Part shown: one piece after another, positions 52,309 through 61,021 of the stretch
How the letters are laid out: every line of letters begins with the position of its first letter
Position numbering within the stretch: the stretch's first letter is position 1
NCBI GenBank assembly: GCA_035296325.1
Contig: DATHBD010000016.1
Span: 62,001-126,000 of the forward strand
DNA: 64,000 nt
Direction: 5' to 3'
Source of the DNA: DATHBD01 sp035296325
GTDB lineage: Bacteria; Actinomycetota; Actinomycetes; Mycobacteriales; Micromonosporaceae
The notes under the pieces: generated by a model
The model's database searches: none
The model's input: only the letters and a program-made list of their open reading frames with translations
Told to the model about the DNA's origin: nothing
Made by a program: the position numbers and the translations under genes

Positions 52309-53060
52309 TCGCGCTGCGGATCGATCGGCTGACGCTCGCCTACGACGGCGCACCGGTCATCGATGGCCTTGACCTCGACATCAAGCCGGGTGAACTCTTC
52401 GTCATCGCCGGCGCATCCGGCTGCGGCAAATCCACGCTGCTCCGTGCGCTCGCCGGGCTGCTGGCACCGCGCGCCGGGACCATCCTGGCCGACGGCGCGC
52501 CGGTGCGTGGCCCGTCTCCCGACCGCGCCCTCGTCTTCCAGGACGACGCGCTCCTGCCGTGGCGTACCACCCAGCGCAACGTCGAATTGCCACTGGCGAT
52601 CCGGGGCGTCGGCCGCACCGAACGGCGCGCCCGGGCCCGGAACTGGCTGGCCCGGGTGGGACTCTCCGGGCAGGAGCGCCGACTCCCCGGTCAGCTCTCC
52701 GGCGGGATGCGCCAGCGGGTGCAGTTGGCCCGCACCCTGGCTGGTGCCCCGCAGGCGGTGTTCATGGACGAGCCGTTCGGCGCGCTCGACGCGCAGACCC
52801 GGGCCGCGATGCAGCGACTCCTCATTGACGTGCTCGCGGCCGCACCGGCCACCGTCGTGTTCGTCACCCACGACGTTGACGAGGCCCTGCTGCTCGGCGA
52901 CCGGGTGGCCGTGCTCACGCCGCGTGGTGTCGCGGACGTCGTCGACGTGCCGTACCCCCGAGACCCGACTGCCCGCGGCACGGCCGAGGTCGCCGCGGCC
53001 CGCACCCGGGTCCTTGCCGCACTGACCGCCGAGCCGTGCTCGGCACATCCGTCATCCTGA
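52305..53060 (+). CDS. ABC transporter ATP-binding protein (SsuB/TauB type)
   Basis: A 251 aa ATPase: Walker A GASGCGKST, Q-loop in VFQDDALLPWRTTQRNVE, signature LSGGMRQRVQLARTLAG, Walker B AVFMDEPFGALDAQT, H-loop VVFVTHDVDEALLLGD. The LLPWR motif is typical of the nitrate/sulfonate/taurine family. The start is GTG at 52305, overlapping the permease stop. Confidence 0.93.
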   Translation: MIALRIDRLTLAYDGAPVIDGLDLDIKPGELFVIAGASGCGKSTLLRALAGLLAPRAGTILADGAPVRGPSPDRALVFQDDALLPWRTTQRNVELPLAIRGVGRTERRARARNWLARVGLSGQERRLPGQLSGGMRQRVQLARTLAGAPQAVFMDEPFGALDAQTRAAMQRLLIDVLAAAPATVVFVTHDVDEALLLGDRVAVLTPRGVADVVDVPYPRDPTARGTAEVAAARTRVLAALTAEPCSAHPSS

Positions 53061-53071
53061 GGAGCGCCACC

Positions 53072-55756
53072 GTGCATATCCCGTCCCTGACCGACCGCTT
53101 GGAACTGCGCTGCGACGTGCTCGTCGTCGGCGGCGGCACCGCCGGCACGATGGCGGCGATTTCCGCGGCCGAGGCGGGCGCCCAGGTCCTCCTGCTGGAG
53201 AAGGCGCACGTGCGGCACTCCGGCGCACTCGCCATGGGCATGGACGGGGTCAACAACGCCGTCATTCCCGGCAAGGCCACGCCGGAGGAGTACGTCGCCG
53301 AGATCACCCGGGCCAACGACGGGATCGTCAACCAGCGCACCATCCACCAGACCGCCACCCGTGGTTACGACATGGTGCGCCGGTTGGAGGGGTACGGCGT
53401 CAAGTTCGAGAAGGACGAGTACGGCGAATACGCGGTGCGCCGGGTGCACCGCTCCGGCAGCTACGTGCTGCCGATGCCGGAGGGCCGCGACATCAAGAAG
53501 GTCCTCTACCGGGTGCTCCGCGAGCGGCGGATGCGCGAGCGGATCACCATCGAGAACCGGGTCATGCCGGTACGGGTACTGACCCGCGACGGCCGCGCGG
53601 TCGGCGTCGCCGGGCTGCACACCCGCACCGGGCAGTTCGTCACGGTGGCGGCCGGCGCGGTGATCCTGGCGACCGGCGCCTGCGGCCGGCTGGGGCTGCC
53701 GGCCAGCGGTTACCTCTACGGCACGTACGAGAATCCCACAAACGCCGGAGACGGGTACGCCATGGCGTACCACGCCGGCGCGGAACTGTCCGGCATCGAG
53801 TGCTTCCAGATCAACCCACTCATCAAGGACTACAACGGCCCGGCGTGCGCGTACGTGGCCAACCCGTTCGGCGGGTACCAGGTCAACAACCGCGGCGAGC
53901 GGTTCGTCGACTGCGACTACTGGTCCGGGCAGATGATGGCGGAGGTGTCCCGGGAGATCGACTCCGCCCGCGGCCCGATCTACCTCAAGCTCACCCACCT
54001 GCCGGAGGAGACCGTCTCGGCGCTGGAGACCATCCTGCACACCACCGAGCGACCCACCCGGGGCACCTTCCACGCCGGCCGGGGGCACGACTACCGCACC
54101 CACGACGTCGAGATGCACATCTCCGAGATCGGCCTCTGCGGCGGGCACTCCGCGTCCGGGGTGTGGGTTGACGAACACGGGGCGACCACGGTGCCCGGCC
54201 TGTACGCGGCCGGGGACCTGGCCTGCGTACCGCACAACTACATGATCGGCGCGTTCGTCTTCGGCGACCTGGCCGGCACGCACGCCGCCGGCTCGTTCAC
54301 CCCGCCCTCCGGCGATCTGCCCGACGACCAGATCGCCGCCGCCCACGCGCTGATCTACCGACCACTGTCCCACCCGGATGGACCGCCGCAGCCGCAGGTG
54401 GAGTACAAGCTGCGCCGGTTCGTCAACGACTACGTGGCGCCGGCGAAGACCGCCGCGAAGCTGGACATCGCCATCGAAACGTTCGAGCGGATGCGCGACG
54501 AGATCGCCGCGATGGGCGCGCAGACCCCGCATGAACTGATGCGCTGCGCCGAGGTGAGCTTCATCCGGGACTGCGCCGAGATGGCCGCTCGGGCGTCACT
54601 GGTCCGTGCGGAGAGTCGCTGGGGCCTCTACCACGACCGGGCCGACCTACCGGGACGTGACGACGAGGACTGGTTCTGCCACCTCAACCTGCGTCGGCGC
54701 GCCGACGGTGCGATGGAGTTCATCAAACGCCCGGTCGCGCCCTATCTGGTGCCCGTTGCGGAGTTCACGCCGCCGGCCGACTTCGCCGCCCGGGTGGTGG
54801 CCGAACCGGCCCGGCTCAACCATTCCGGCTCCACCCCCGTCGACAACGGCGCGGTCCAGCACGCCCCGAAGGCAGACGGTCGGCTGCTGGAACTGCTGCG
54901 CCTGGCTGAGGAGCAGCCCGACGTGGCTCAACTGCGGCCGTACCTCGCCGACGCCGATCCCGACGTGCGCCGTACCGCTGTCACGACCTTGACCGAGTCG
55001 GCGCCGGATGGCGCCGCTGACGCACTCGTCGACGCGCTCGGCGACACCGATCGGACCGTGCGTGCCGCCGCGGTCAGTGGCCTTCGGGAACTGGCCGATC
55101 TGCTACCGGCGATGCTGGGCGATGCCCTTCGCGGGTACGCGGGTAGCGACGATCCACAGGTGCGCGAGCTCGTGGTGGAACTGCTCCGGGTCACCGGCTC
55201 CGGCATCGTGCACGATTTCACCGCAGCCCTGGCCGACGACGACATCCCGGTGCGCGTCGCGGCGGTCCCCGGCCTGGTCCGCCTTGGCGCGGCGGTGGCG
55301 CTGGCCGCCGGCATCACCGACCCGGCGCGCGAGGTCCGCGTGGCGGTGGCCCGCGGCCTCGGCACGATCAGCGCACCGACCAGCGCTCCGGACCTCCTGC
55401 GCCTGGCGGCTGACCCGGACCCGCTGGTCCGGGCCGCGGCGCTGACGGCAGCCGCCGGGATCGGCTGCCCCGGGCCGCTCGCCGCAGTCGCGATGACTGG
55501 GCTTCGCGACCCGTTCTGGCAGGTGCGCGAGGCCGCCGCCACGGCTCTGGCCGGTGCGGGTGCAACGGTCGCGGTACGGGCGCTGCTGTCGGTCACCAAC
55601 GATGACAACCTCGATGTACGCCGGGCGGCCGTACGGGCACTCACCGCGTGGGCTGACCGACCCGACGTGGCACAGGCACTGCGGGCGGCCGCCGAACGCG
55701 ACGCCGACGCCGATGTACGCGCCTACGCTCGACGGGCACTCGCCGTCCCGGCATGA
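53072..55756 (+). CDS. AprA/fumarate-reductase-like flavoprotein fused to HEAT repeats
   Basis: An 894 aa protein. Residues 1-600 form a FAD_binding_2 flavoprotein: dinucleotide loop DVLVVGGGTAGTMAAISAAE, then LLLEKAHVRHSGALAMGMDG, an active-site region GYQVNNRGERFVDCDYW, and the second FAD contact GLYAAGDLACVPHNYMIGAF. The AGD-x-x-x-x-PH pattern recalls adenylylsulfate reductase alpha rather than succinate dehydrogenase. Residues about 610-894 are HEAT/PBS-lyase repeats (e.g. DPDVRRTAVTTLTESAPDG, DDNLDVRRAAVRALTAWAD). The start is GTG at 53072 behind GAGGAG; upstream in-frame sequence belongs to the ATPase gene. With the ferredoxin at 49771 it could form a two-subunit redox enzyme for the imported compound. 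Confidence 0.87.
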   Translation: MHIPSLTDRLELRCDVLVVGGGTAGTMAAISAAEAGAQVLLLEKAHVRHSGALAMGMDGVNNAVIPGKATPEEYVAEITRANDGIVNQRTIHQTATRGYDMVRRLEGYGVKFEKDEYGEYAVRRVHRSGSYVLPMPEGRDIKKVLYRVLRERRMRERITIENRVMPVRVLTRDGRAVGVAGLHTRTGQFVTVAAGAVILATGACGRLGLPASGYLYGTYENPTNAGDGYAMAYHAGAELSGIECFQINPLIKDYNGPACAYVANPFGGYQVNNRGERFVDCDYWSGQMMAEVSREIDSARGPIYLKLTHLPEETVSALETILHTTERPTRGTFHAGRGHDYRTHDVEMHISEIGLCGGHSASGVWVDEHGATTVPGLYAAGDLACVPHNYMIGAFVFGDLAGTHAAGSFTPPSGDLPDDQIAAAHALIYRPLSHPDGPPQPQVEYKLRRFVNDYVAPAKTAAKLDIAIETFERMRDEIAAMGAQTPHELMRCAEVSFIRDCAEMAARASLVRAESRWGLYHDRADLPGRDDEDWFCHLNLRRRADGAMEFIKRPVAPYLVPVAEFTPPADFAARVVAEPARLNHSGSTPVDNGAVQHAPKADGRLLELLRLAEEQPDVAQLRPYLADADPDVRRTAVTTLTESAPDGAADALVDALGDTDRTVRAAAVSGLRELADLLPAMLGDALRGYAGSDDPQVRELVVELLRVTGSGIVHDFTAALADDDIPVRVAAVPGLVRLGAAVALAAGITDPAREVRVAVARGLGTISAPTSAPDLLRLAADPDPLVRAAALTAAAGIGCPGPLAAVAMTGLRDPFWQVREAAATALAGAGATVAVRALLSVTNDDNLDVRRAAVRALTAWADRPDVAQALRAAAERDADADVRAYARRALAVPA

Positions 55757-55867
55757 ACGCGGACGCACGGCGTCGTTCGTGACGGAGCGCATCGACGGGC
55801 GTGCCGTGACACTGACCGTGGGGAACAGTGGCAAACGAGACCCACCGACGTAGCATGTCGCCGGGCC

Positions 55868-55909
55868 GTGGTGGGTGCCCGCGCCGGAACGGCACGCAGC
55901 ACCCACCAC
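55868..55909. terminator. Hairpin between convergent flavoprotein and aminopeptidase genes
   Basis: GTGGTGGGTGC (55868-55878) pairs perfectly with GCACCCACCAC (55899-55909) across a 20 nt loop. It lies five bases past the aminopeptidase stop and 112 bp past the flavoprotein stop. Confidence 0.6.
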
Positions 55910-55914
55910 ACGGT

Positions 55915-57498
55915 TCAGCTGGCGCGGACGGTGACGTCGTCGATGGCCGCCTCGACGAGGCTGGCGGTGCCGGCGTCGGCCGCCTCCACCCGCAGCCGTA
56001 CGCTCTGCCCGGCGTACGCCGACAGGTCGACTGACGTGCTCTGCCAGGCCGCCGAGCGGTTGCTCGCCGCACCGATCTGGTTGAGCACGGTCGTGCTACC
56101 GGTGGGGCCGGTCACCACCACCCGCAGGTAGTCGGCGGCGCTGGCGTTGTTGAGGTGTGCCAGGTACCAGGAGAAGGACAACGCCAGCGTACGGCCGGCC
56201 GGCAGCGCGATGGCCGGTGACTGGATGGTACTCACTCCCCCGTCCAGGTCGTTCTCCCCCGCGCTGACGCCCGCGGCCGGACCAGTGACCAGCGCGAACG
56301 TGCCGCTGACGGTGCTGTCCAGCTGCGTGCTGACCCCGCCGGACGTGGTCGCTGCCGGGTCGGCCCGCTCCCACCGGCCGGCGGTCGCGGTGTCGGTGCC
56401 GGCCGGGTTGGCCGTCCAGCCGGCCGCCGCCTCGAACGTGTCCGCGTACACGGTGGTGCCGGTCGGCGGGGTGCCGATCGCAGCCAGCGTCCAGACCGCG
56501 TGGGCGATGGCGTCGGCGTTGCGGTCCAGTGCAATGTCGTTGACGTTGCTGATCGTGTCGCAGGCGCGGTGGTAGCACCGGTCGAACGCGACACCCGCGG
56601 TGCCGCCCCACAGCTGGGCCTGAGCGCTGGTCTTGATGCCCTCCGCTCCGGTGAAGGTGCCACCGGCCGGGATGCCGACGCGGATGAACGGGCCGTAGTC
56701 GCTGCGCCCGTCGAAATCGGTGCCCCGGGTCGGCACCCCGATGCCGGCGAAGTACGCCGCCAGCGTCTGCTCGATCTGCGCCGAACCGGCTGGGCCCGGT
56801 CCGGAACCGACCCCGTCGGAATTGTCGCCGTCGTAGACGAAGTAGCCGGGGTTCGGTGAGCCGACCATGTCGAAGTTGAGGTAGGCCTTGATCCGTGCCC
56901 GCTCGGCGACTGGCAAGGTGTTCACATAGTGGGTGGAGCCGCGCAGGCCCAGCTCTTCGGCGCCCCACCAGGCGAAGCGCAGGTGACGGCCGGGCTGGAA
57001 ACCGGTCCGGGCCACGGCCAGGGCCACCTCGGCGATCGCGGCGGAGCCGGTGCCGTTGTCGTTGATGCCCGGTCCGGCGGCCACGCTGTCCAGGTGCGCC
57101 CCGGTCATCAGCACGTTGGCGGCGTCGCCGCCGGGCCAGTCGGCGATCAGGTTGTAGCCGGTGGCACCGCTGGTGGTGAAGGACTGCACGACGGTGGTGT
57201 AGCCCGCGGCGTCCAGCTGTGCCTTGAGGAAGTTGACTGACGCCAGGTAACCCGGCCGGCCGTGGGCCCGGTTGCCGCCGTTGGCGGTGGCGATCGACTG
57301 CAGTTCGCTGAGCTGCCGCTTGACCCCGGCCAGCGGGATGTCAGGTGCGGCAAGCGCACGAGCGACGGCGGCGTCCGCCGGCACGGCGGCGGGGGTCGCC
57401 AGGGCGGCTGAGCTCAGGGCGGTTGAGCTGAGGGCGGCGGCGCTGACGGTGGCGAGGAGAGCCACGGCCCGGCAGAGGAGGGTACGGCGCTGATTCAC
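55915..57498 (-). CDS. Secreted M28 zinc aminopeptidase
   Basis: A 527 aa enzyme similar in layout to the Streptomyces griseus aminopeptidase. It has a signal peptide (about 1-35) and an M28 domain with metal ligands in TGAHLDSVAAGPGINDNGTG, the Glu pair in WWGAEELGLRGS, NFDMVGSPN and YHRACDTISN. The C-terminal 160 residues form a beta domain resembling a galactose-binding/P-type module (GRTLALSFSWYLAHLNN to VEAAIDDVTVRAS). It removes N-terminal residues from peptides outside the cell. The start is GTG at 57498 with GGGAG seven bases upstream; the frame to 57666 is not signal-like. Confidence 0.92.
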   Translation of the reverse strand: MNQRRTLLCRAVALLATVSAAALSSTALSSAALATPAAVPADAAVARALAAPDIPLAGVKRQLSELQSIATANGGNRAHGRPGYLASVNFLKAQLDAAGYTTVVQSFTTSGATGYNLIADWPGGDAANVLMTGAHLDSVAAGPGINDNGTGSAAIAEVALAVARTGFQPGRHLRFAWWGAEELGLRGSTHYVNTLPVAERARIKAYLNFDMVGSPNPGYFVYDGDNSDGVGSGPGPAGSAQIEQTLAAYFAGIGVPTRGTDFDGRSDYGPFIRVGIPAGGTFTGAEGIKTSAQAQLWGGTAGVAFDRCYHRACDTISNVNDIALDRNADAIAHAVWTLAAIGTPPTGTTVYADTFEAAAGWTANPAGTDTATAGRWERADPAATTSGGVSTQLDSTVSGTFALVTGPAAGVSAGENDLDGGVSTIQSPAIALPAGRTLALSFSWYLAHLNNASAADYLRVVVTGPTGSTTVLNQIGAASNRSAAWQSTSVDLSAYAGQSVRLRVEAADAGTASLVEAAIDDVTVRAS

Positions 57499-57715
57499 AG
57501 AGACACTCCCGGGGTCGGGAACCGGCCGGCGCCACGGCGTCGTGATCGCCGGCAAGCAGCCGTCGGGGTGGTGACGGGTGCATGCCGGCAGACTTGCAGT
57601 TATCGCACCGTCACGCAATGGGCTCTGTCGATAGACCTGCCGGCGATGGGGTGCGGCGCACCGCACCCGTGCCGCTCGGCCCCGCTTGGCAGTGGTCGGG
57701 TAAGCCTGTGGTGGT

Positions 57716-58615
57716 TCACGTGCTTGGAGGGTCGGCCATGATGCGTCGCAGGGTGCGCCGGCCCATGTCGCTCATGGCGGGGTTGCTGCGCTCGTAGTAC
57801 CAGACCAGTCCCATGGCCTGCTCGAACGCCCACGCCCTGCCGCGTTCCCATTCAAGATCATCGCAGCCGAGCTGCGCCCGGAGTGCCTGGCGTGGCCCCT
57901 GCTCCAGCAGATGCCAGGCGCTCACGAGGTCGAGGGCGCGGTCGGCGACGCGCAGCCCGCCGACGTCGAGCACGCCGGCGAGTCGCGAGCCGGCGACGAG
58001 CACGTTGCCCGGGATGAGATCACCATGGTTCATGGTGTCCGGGTATCCACCCCGCGGCAGTTGCCGCATGGCAGCCCAGTGGCTGCGAAGCCGTGCAACG
58101 TCAAGCAGCCTTTCGCTGCGCTGCAGGCATGTCTCCATCCACGGATCGTGGGCTGACAGGTCACCGCCACGGCCCGACCCGCCGAACACCCGGCCTCGTG
58201 TGTCGAGCGCTCGCACATTGGCGATGAACTCTGCGAGGTCATGCGCGAATTCCGCCGACCCGCCGGGATCGTGGTCGGTGGCTACGACGCCGGGAATCCA
58301 CGTCTGCACCGACCACGGGAGCGGGTAGCCGGCGCCGGGCTCACCAATCGCCACCGGCTCTGGCGTGGGGAATCGCGTACGACCGAAGAGTTCCCGTGCC
58401 GATTCGGCTTCCCGCTCCAGCCATTTACGTGCCGCTTCGACCTCCAGGCGCTGCAGCGGGAGCCGAGCCGCGAGCCGGTCACCGATACGGAAGATGGCGT
58501 TGACTGTGCCCTGCGACGCGACACGTTGGACACCTAGACCCCGCCACCGGGGGAACTGGGCGTCGACCAGCGCACGCACCACCTCGGTCGGCACGCTCAG
58601 CTCGTCGGAATGCAT
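57716..58615 (-). CDS. APH-family phosphotransferase (aminoglycoside phosphotransferase-like)
   Basis: A 299 aa kinase-fold protein. The catalytic loop is MNHGDLIPGNVLV (HGDxxxxN) and the metal Asp follows in GVLDVGGLRVADRALDL, where DFG is replaced by DVG. The N-terminal lobe carries FRIGDRLAARLPL with LEVEAARKWLEREAE. The family phosphorylates antibiotics, choline, homoserine and others, so resistance cannot be claimed. The start at 58615 is 53 bp after the AI-2E gene stop; the frame is open to 58672. Confidence 0.87.
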   Translation of the reverse strand: MHSDELSVPTEVVRALVDAQFPRWRGLGVQRVASQGTVNAIFRIGDRLAARLPLQRLEVEAARKWLEREAESARELFGRTRFPTPEPVAIGEPGAGYPLPWSVQTWIPGVVATDHDPGGSAEFAHDLAEFIANVRALDTRGRVFGGSGRGGDLSAHDPWMETCLQRSERLLDVARLRSHWAAMRQLPRGGYPDTMNHGDLIPGNVLVAGSRLAGVLDVGGLRVADRALDLVSAWHLLEQGPRQALRAQLGCDDLEWERGRAWAFEQAMGLVWYYERSNPAMSDMGRRTLRRIMADPPST

Positions 58616-58668
58616 CGGCACGGGTGACAGCCTGGCGCGGCCCGATCCCCCGGGCAACCCGCGTCCCG

Positions 58669-59832
58669 TCAAGCGGGCTCCGTCATCGTTGCGGCCTCGA
58701 TGTGGCCGGCGGGCGGCTCTGGATTGGCCGGCTGCCCGGCCGCCGGCTGTGCGGAGGCGGGCTCCGGGGTCGGGTCACTGAGCTGCTCACGCAGGTAGTC
58801 CCAGACCACGGCGATCAGTGCAGCGATCGGCACGGCGAGCAAGGTGCCCACGATGCCACCCAGGCTGGCGCCCAGCGTCACTGCCAGGATCACCACGCCC
58901 GCGTGTAGCCCGAGGCCACGGCTCTGCAACATGGGCTGGAACAGGTTCCCCTCAAGTTGCTGCACCACGATGATGATGGCGAGCACGATCAGTGCATCCG
59001 TCGGGCCGTTGAATACCAGCGCTATGAGCACCGCGATGAAACCGGCGAACAGGGCGCCAACGACTGGCACGAACGCCGACACGAAGGTCAGCACGGCAAG
59101 CGGGAGCACCAGCGGCACTCCGACAATCCACAGGCCGAGGCCGATGACGACGGCGTCCAGCAGCCCGACGAGGGCCTGGGACCGCACGAACGCGCCGAGG
59201 GTCTCCCAGCTGCGAGCGGCGAGGGTAGGGACATCGTCGGCGAGCCGGCCGGGAAGCTGGCGGGTCAGCCACGGCAGAAACCTTGGGCCGTCCTTGAGGA
59301 AGAAGAACATCAGCAGGATCGCCAGGAAGGCGGTGACCACGCCGTCGACAACGGTGCCCACGCCGGTGACCGCCGCGGTGAGAATGCTGCCGACGCTGTC
59401 CTGGACGTTGGCGATCGCGGCGTCGAACGCCGCGGTGACCTGGTCGTCGCCGATGTTCAGGGGCGGGCCGGACGCCCACTCGCGCAGCTGCTGGATGCCG
59501 TCGACCACACCGGCGGCCAACTCGCCGGACTGCGACGCCACCGGCAACGCGATCACCACCACGGTGCCCGCAGCCACCACGAGGAGCAGCACGGTGACCA
59601 CCGACGCCGCGAGGGCGGAATGCCAGCCACGTCGACGTAGGAAGCGGGCCACCGGCCAGGTCATCGTGGTGAGGAGCAGGGCCACCACGAGCGGCCAGAT
59701 CACCGACCACATCCGGCCGAGCAGCCACAACGTCACCGCGGTCATGAGCAGGATCAGGAGCATCTGCAGCGAGATCACAGCCGACGTTCGCAGTGCGGCC
59801 CGGGTCCTCGTGGAGCTCAGCTTGGCAGGCAT
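58669..59832 (-). CDS. AI-2E family membrane transporter
   Basis: A 387 aa protein of the AI-2E/PerM (TqsA-like) family with about eight helices. Typical segments are LVVALLLTTMTWPVARFLRR, AFLAILLMFFFLKDGPRFLP, FVSAFVPVVGALFAGFIAVL and QQLEGNLFQPMLQSRGLGLH. Members export small molecules or act as Na+/H+ antiporters, so autoinducer-2 transport is only a family label. The C-terminal tail is Pro/Ala/Glu-rich. Confidence 0.9.
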   Translation of the reverse strand: MPAKLSSTRTRAALRTSAVISLQMLLILLMTAVTLWLLGRMWSVIWPLVVALLLTTMTWPVARFLRRRGWHSALAASVVTVLLLVVAAGTVVVIALPVASQSGELAAGVVDGIQQLREWASGPPLNIGDDQVTAAFDAAIANVQDSVGSILTAAVTGVGTVVDGVVTAFLAILLMFFFLKDGPRFLPWLTRQLPGRLADDVPTLAARSWETLGAFVRSQALVGLLDAVVIGLGLWIVGVPLVLPLAVLTFVSAFVPVVGALFAGFIAVLIALVFNGPTDALIVLAIIIVVQQLEGNLFQPMLQSRGLGLHAGVVILAVTLGASLGGIVGTLLAVPIAALIAVVWDYLREQLSDPTPEPASAQPAAGQPANPEPPAGHIEAATMTEPA

Positions 59833-60122
59833 GGGATCACCCTAGAGGGATCGGGTACCACCCAGCGCGACCAGCCGCCTTCGGACGCGATCGTTCGACG
59901 GTTCACCCACTCGGCTTCGTCACCGACAACCCGACGATCACGTCGTCAGATGCTGGCGGGCGCTCCGGTTGTGCCCGGGTGGGATGGCATGACGTCGCCG
60001 TCAGAGCTCACGGCGGTAGGTCAACCTCTGGCGAGCTGTGACGTGTGGGCCGGCTACCGGCTGAGAATCCGATGGGTGGTCGCGACGCGCTACGTTGAGT
60101 TGCCCGCGCGAGAGGTGTCGAC

Positions 60123-60992
60123 ATGATCATCGGGTTCTTGCAGTCGATCTTCGGCATCGTGGCCGTCGCCCTGATCTTCGGTACAGCCGCGACGATTCGT
60201 TCCGCCCTCGTGTCGCGGCGGCGTAGCGCGATGGCAGGTGGCGACCACCCGGGCATCCCGATTCGCCTGCGTGGTCTGCCGGTGACGTACCCCGGCTTCT
60301 GGCGGCCGGGCTACCTCGACCCGACCACGGCGCGATGGTGGTCACGGAGCCGTTGGGGGGTGCCGGCCTCCCTTTCGGGGGCCGTTGTGAGTTCGTCCGC
60401 CCCGGCCGAAAAGCGCGACTATCTACCGGTGGTCGCACAGGACGATATCGTGCTCACCTGCCTGGACGGCCGCAGTCACGCGTTTCAGATCGCGGCCGCG
60501 GAGCCCGATGTAGCAGACGTGCGGCGGTGCCTGCGGGTCGCCAGCACGGCCGGGCCCCGACCGTTGCACAAGCGGGTCCCGTTGCTGCGGGTGCGGCAGT
60601 ACGTGCCACTAACGGTGCCGATCCTGCTGGCGGTGGCAGTTCTGTGCCTGGCGTACTGGACGCTGCCGCTACTCGGGGACCGCACCGTGCAGGGTGTCGT
60701 GGTGGACAACCGCGGCCCGGACTCTTTGTGTACTGTCACCTGGATCGACCCGGTTGGCAATACAAATCACCGGGGACGCGCCGAGTGCGACGGCGAGGCA
60801 CCCGGGGATCCGGTCCAGGTCCACGTGATGGGCTGGCCCCGAGCTGGCGTTGCCGACTCCGCTGAGCTAGCTGTCATTCTCGCCCTGACCTTCGGGGGCT
60901 GCGCCGTGATGTTCGCCGGCATGTGCCAGTACAGCGGATTCCTGCAACGCCGTCGGCTGGCCGAGGCGGTCGCCGGCAGACAGCCACCGTAG
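60123..60992 (+). CDS. Membrane protein of unknown function
   Basis: A 289 aa protein with an N-terminal helix (IIGFLQSIFGIVAVALIFGT), a ~130-residue cytoplasmic segment, a central helix (TVPILLAVAVLCLAYWTLPL), a short external domain with two Cys (LCTVTWIDP, AECDGEAPGD), and a final helix (AVILALTFGGCAVMFAGMC). The small external domain resembles DUF3592-type segments. No function can be assigned. It is convergent with the MFS gene, 29 bp away. Confidence 0.72.
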   Translation: MIIGFLQSIFGIVAVALIFGTAATIRSALVSRRRSAMAGGDHPGIPIRLRGLPVTYPGFWRPGYLDPTTARWWSRSRWGVPASLSGAVVSSSAPAEKRDYLPVVAQDDIVLTCLDGRSHAFQIAAAEPDVADVRRCLRVASTAGPRPLHKRVPLLRVRQYVPLTVPILLAVAVLCLAYWTLPLLGDRTVQGVVVDNRGPDSLCTVTWIDPVGNTNHRGRAECDGEAPGDPVQVHVMGWPRAGVADSAELAVILALTFGGCAVMFAGMCQYSGFLQRRRLAEAVAGRQPP

Positions 60993-61021
60993 CGGACGGC
61001 CGCCCGGCTGCCGCACCCGTT

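Noticed and set aside
52691..54532. A 613-codon minus-strand frame
   Set aside because: It is antisense to the ABC ATPase and the flavoprotein, both with clear motifs. No recognisable domain.
57716..58615. An aminoglycoside resistance gene
   Set aside because: The HGDxxxxN motif identifies only the APH fold. The DFG motif is altered and the family has many non-resistance substrates, so a resistance label is unsupported.
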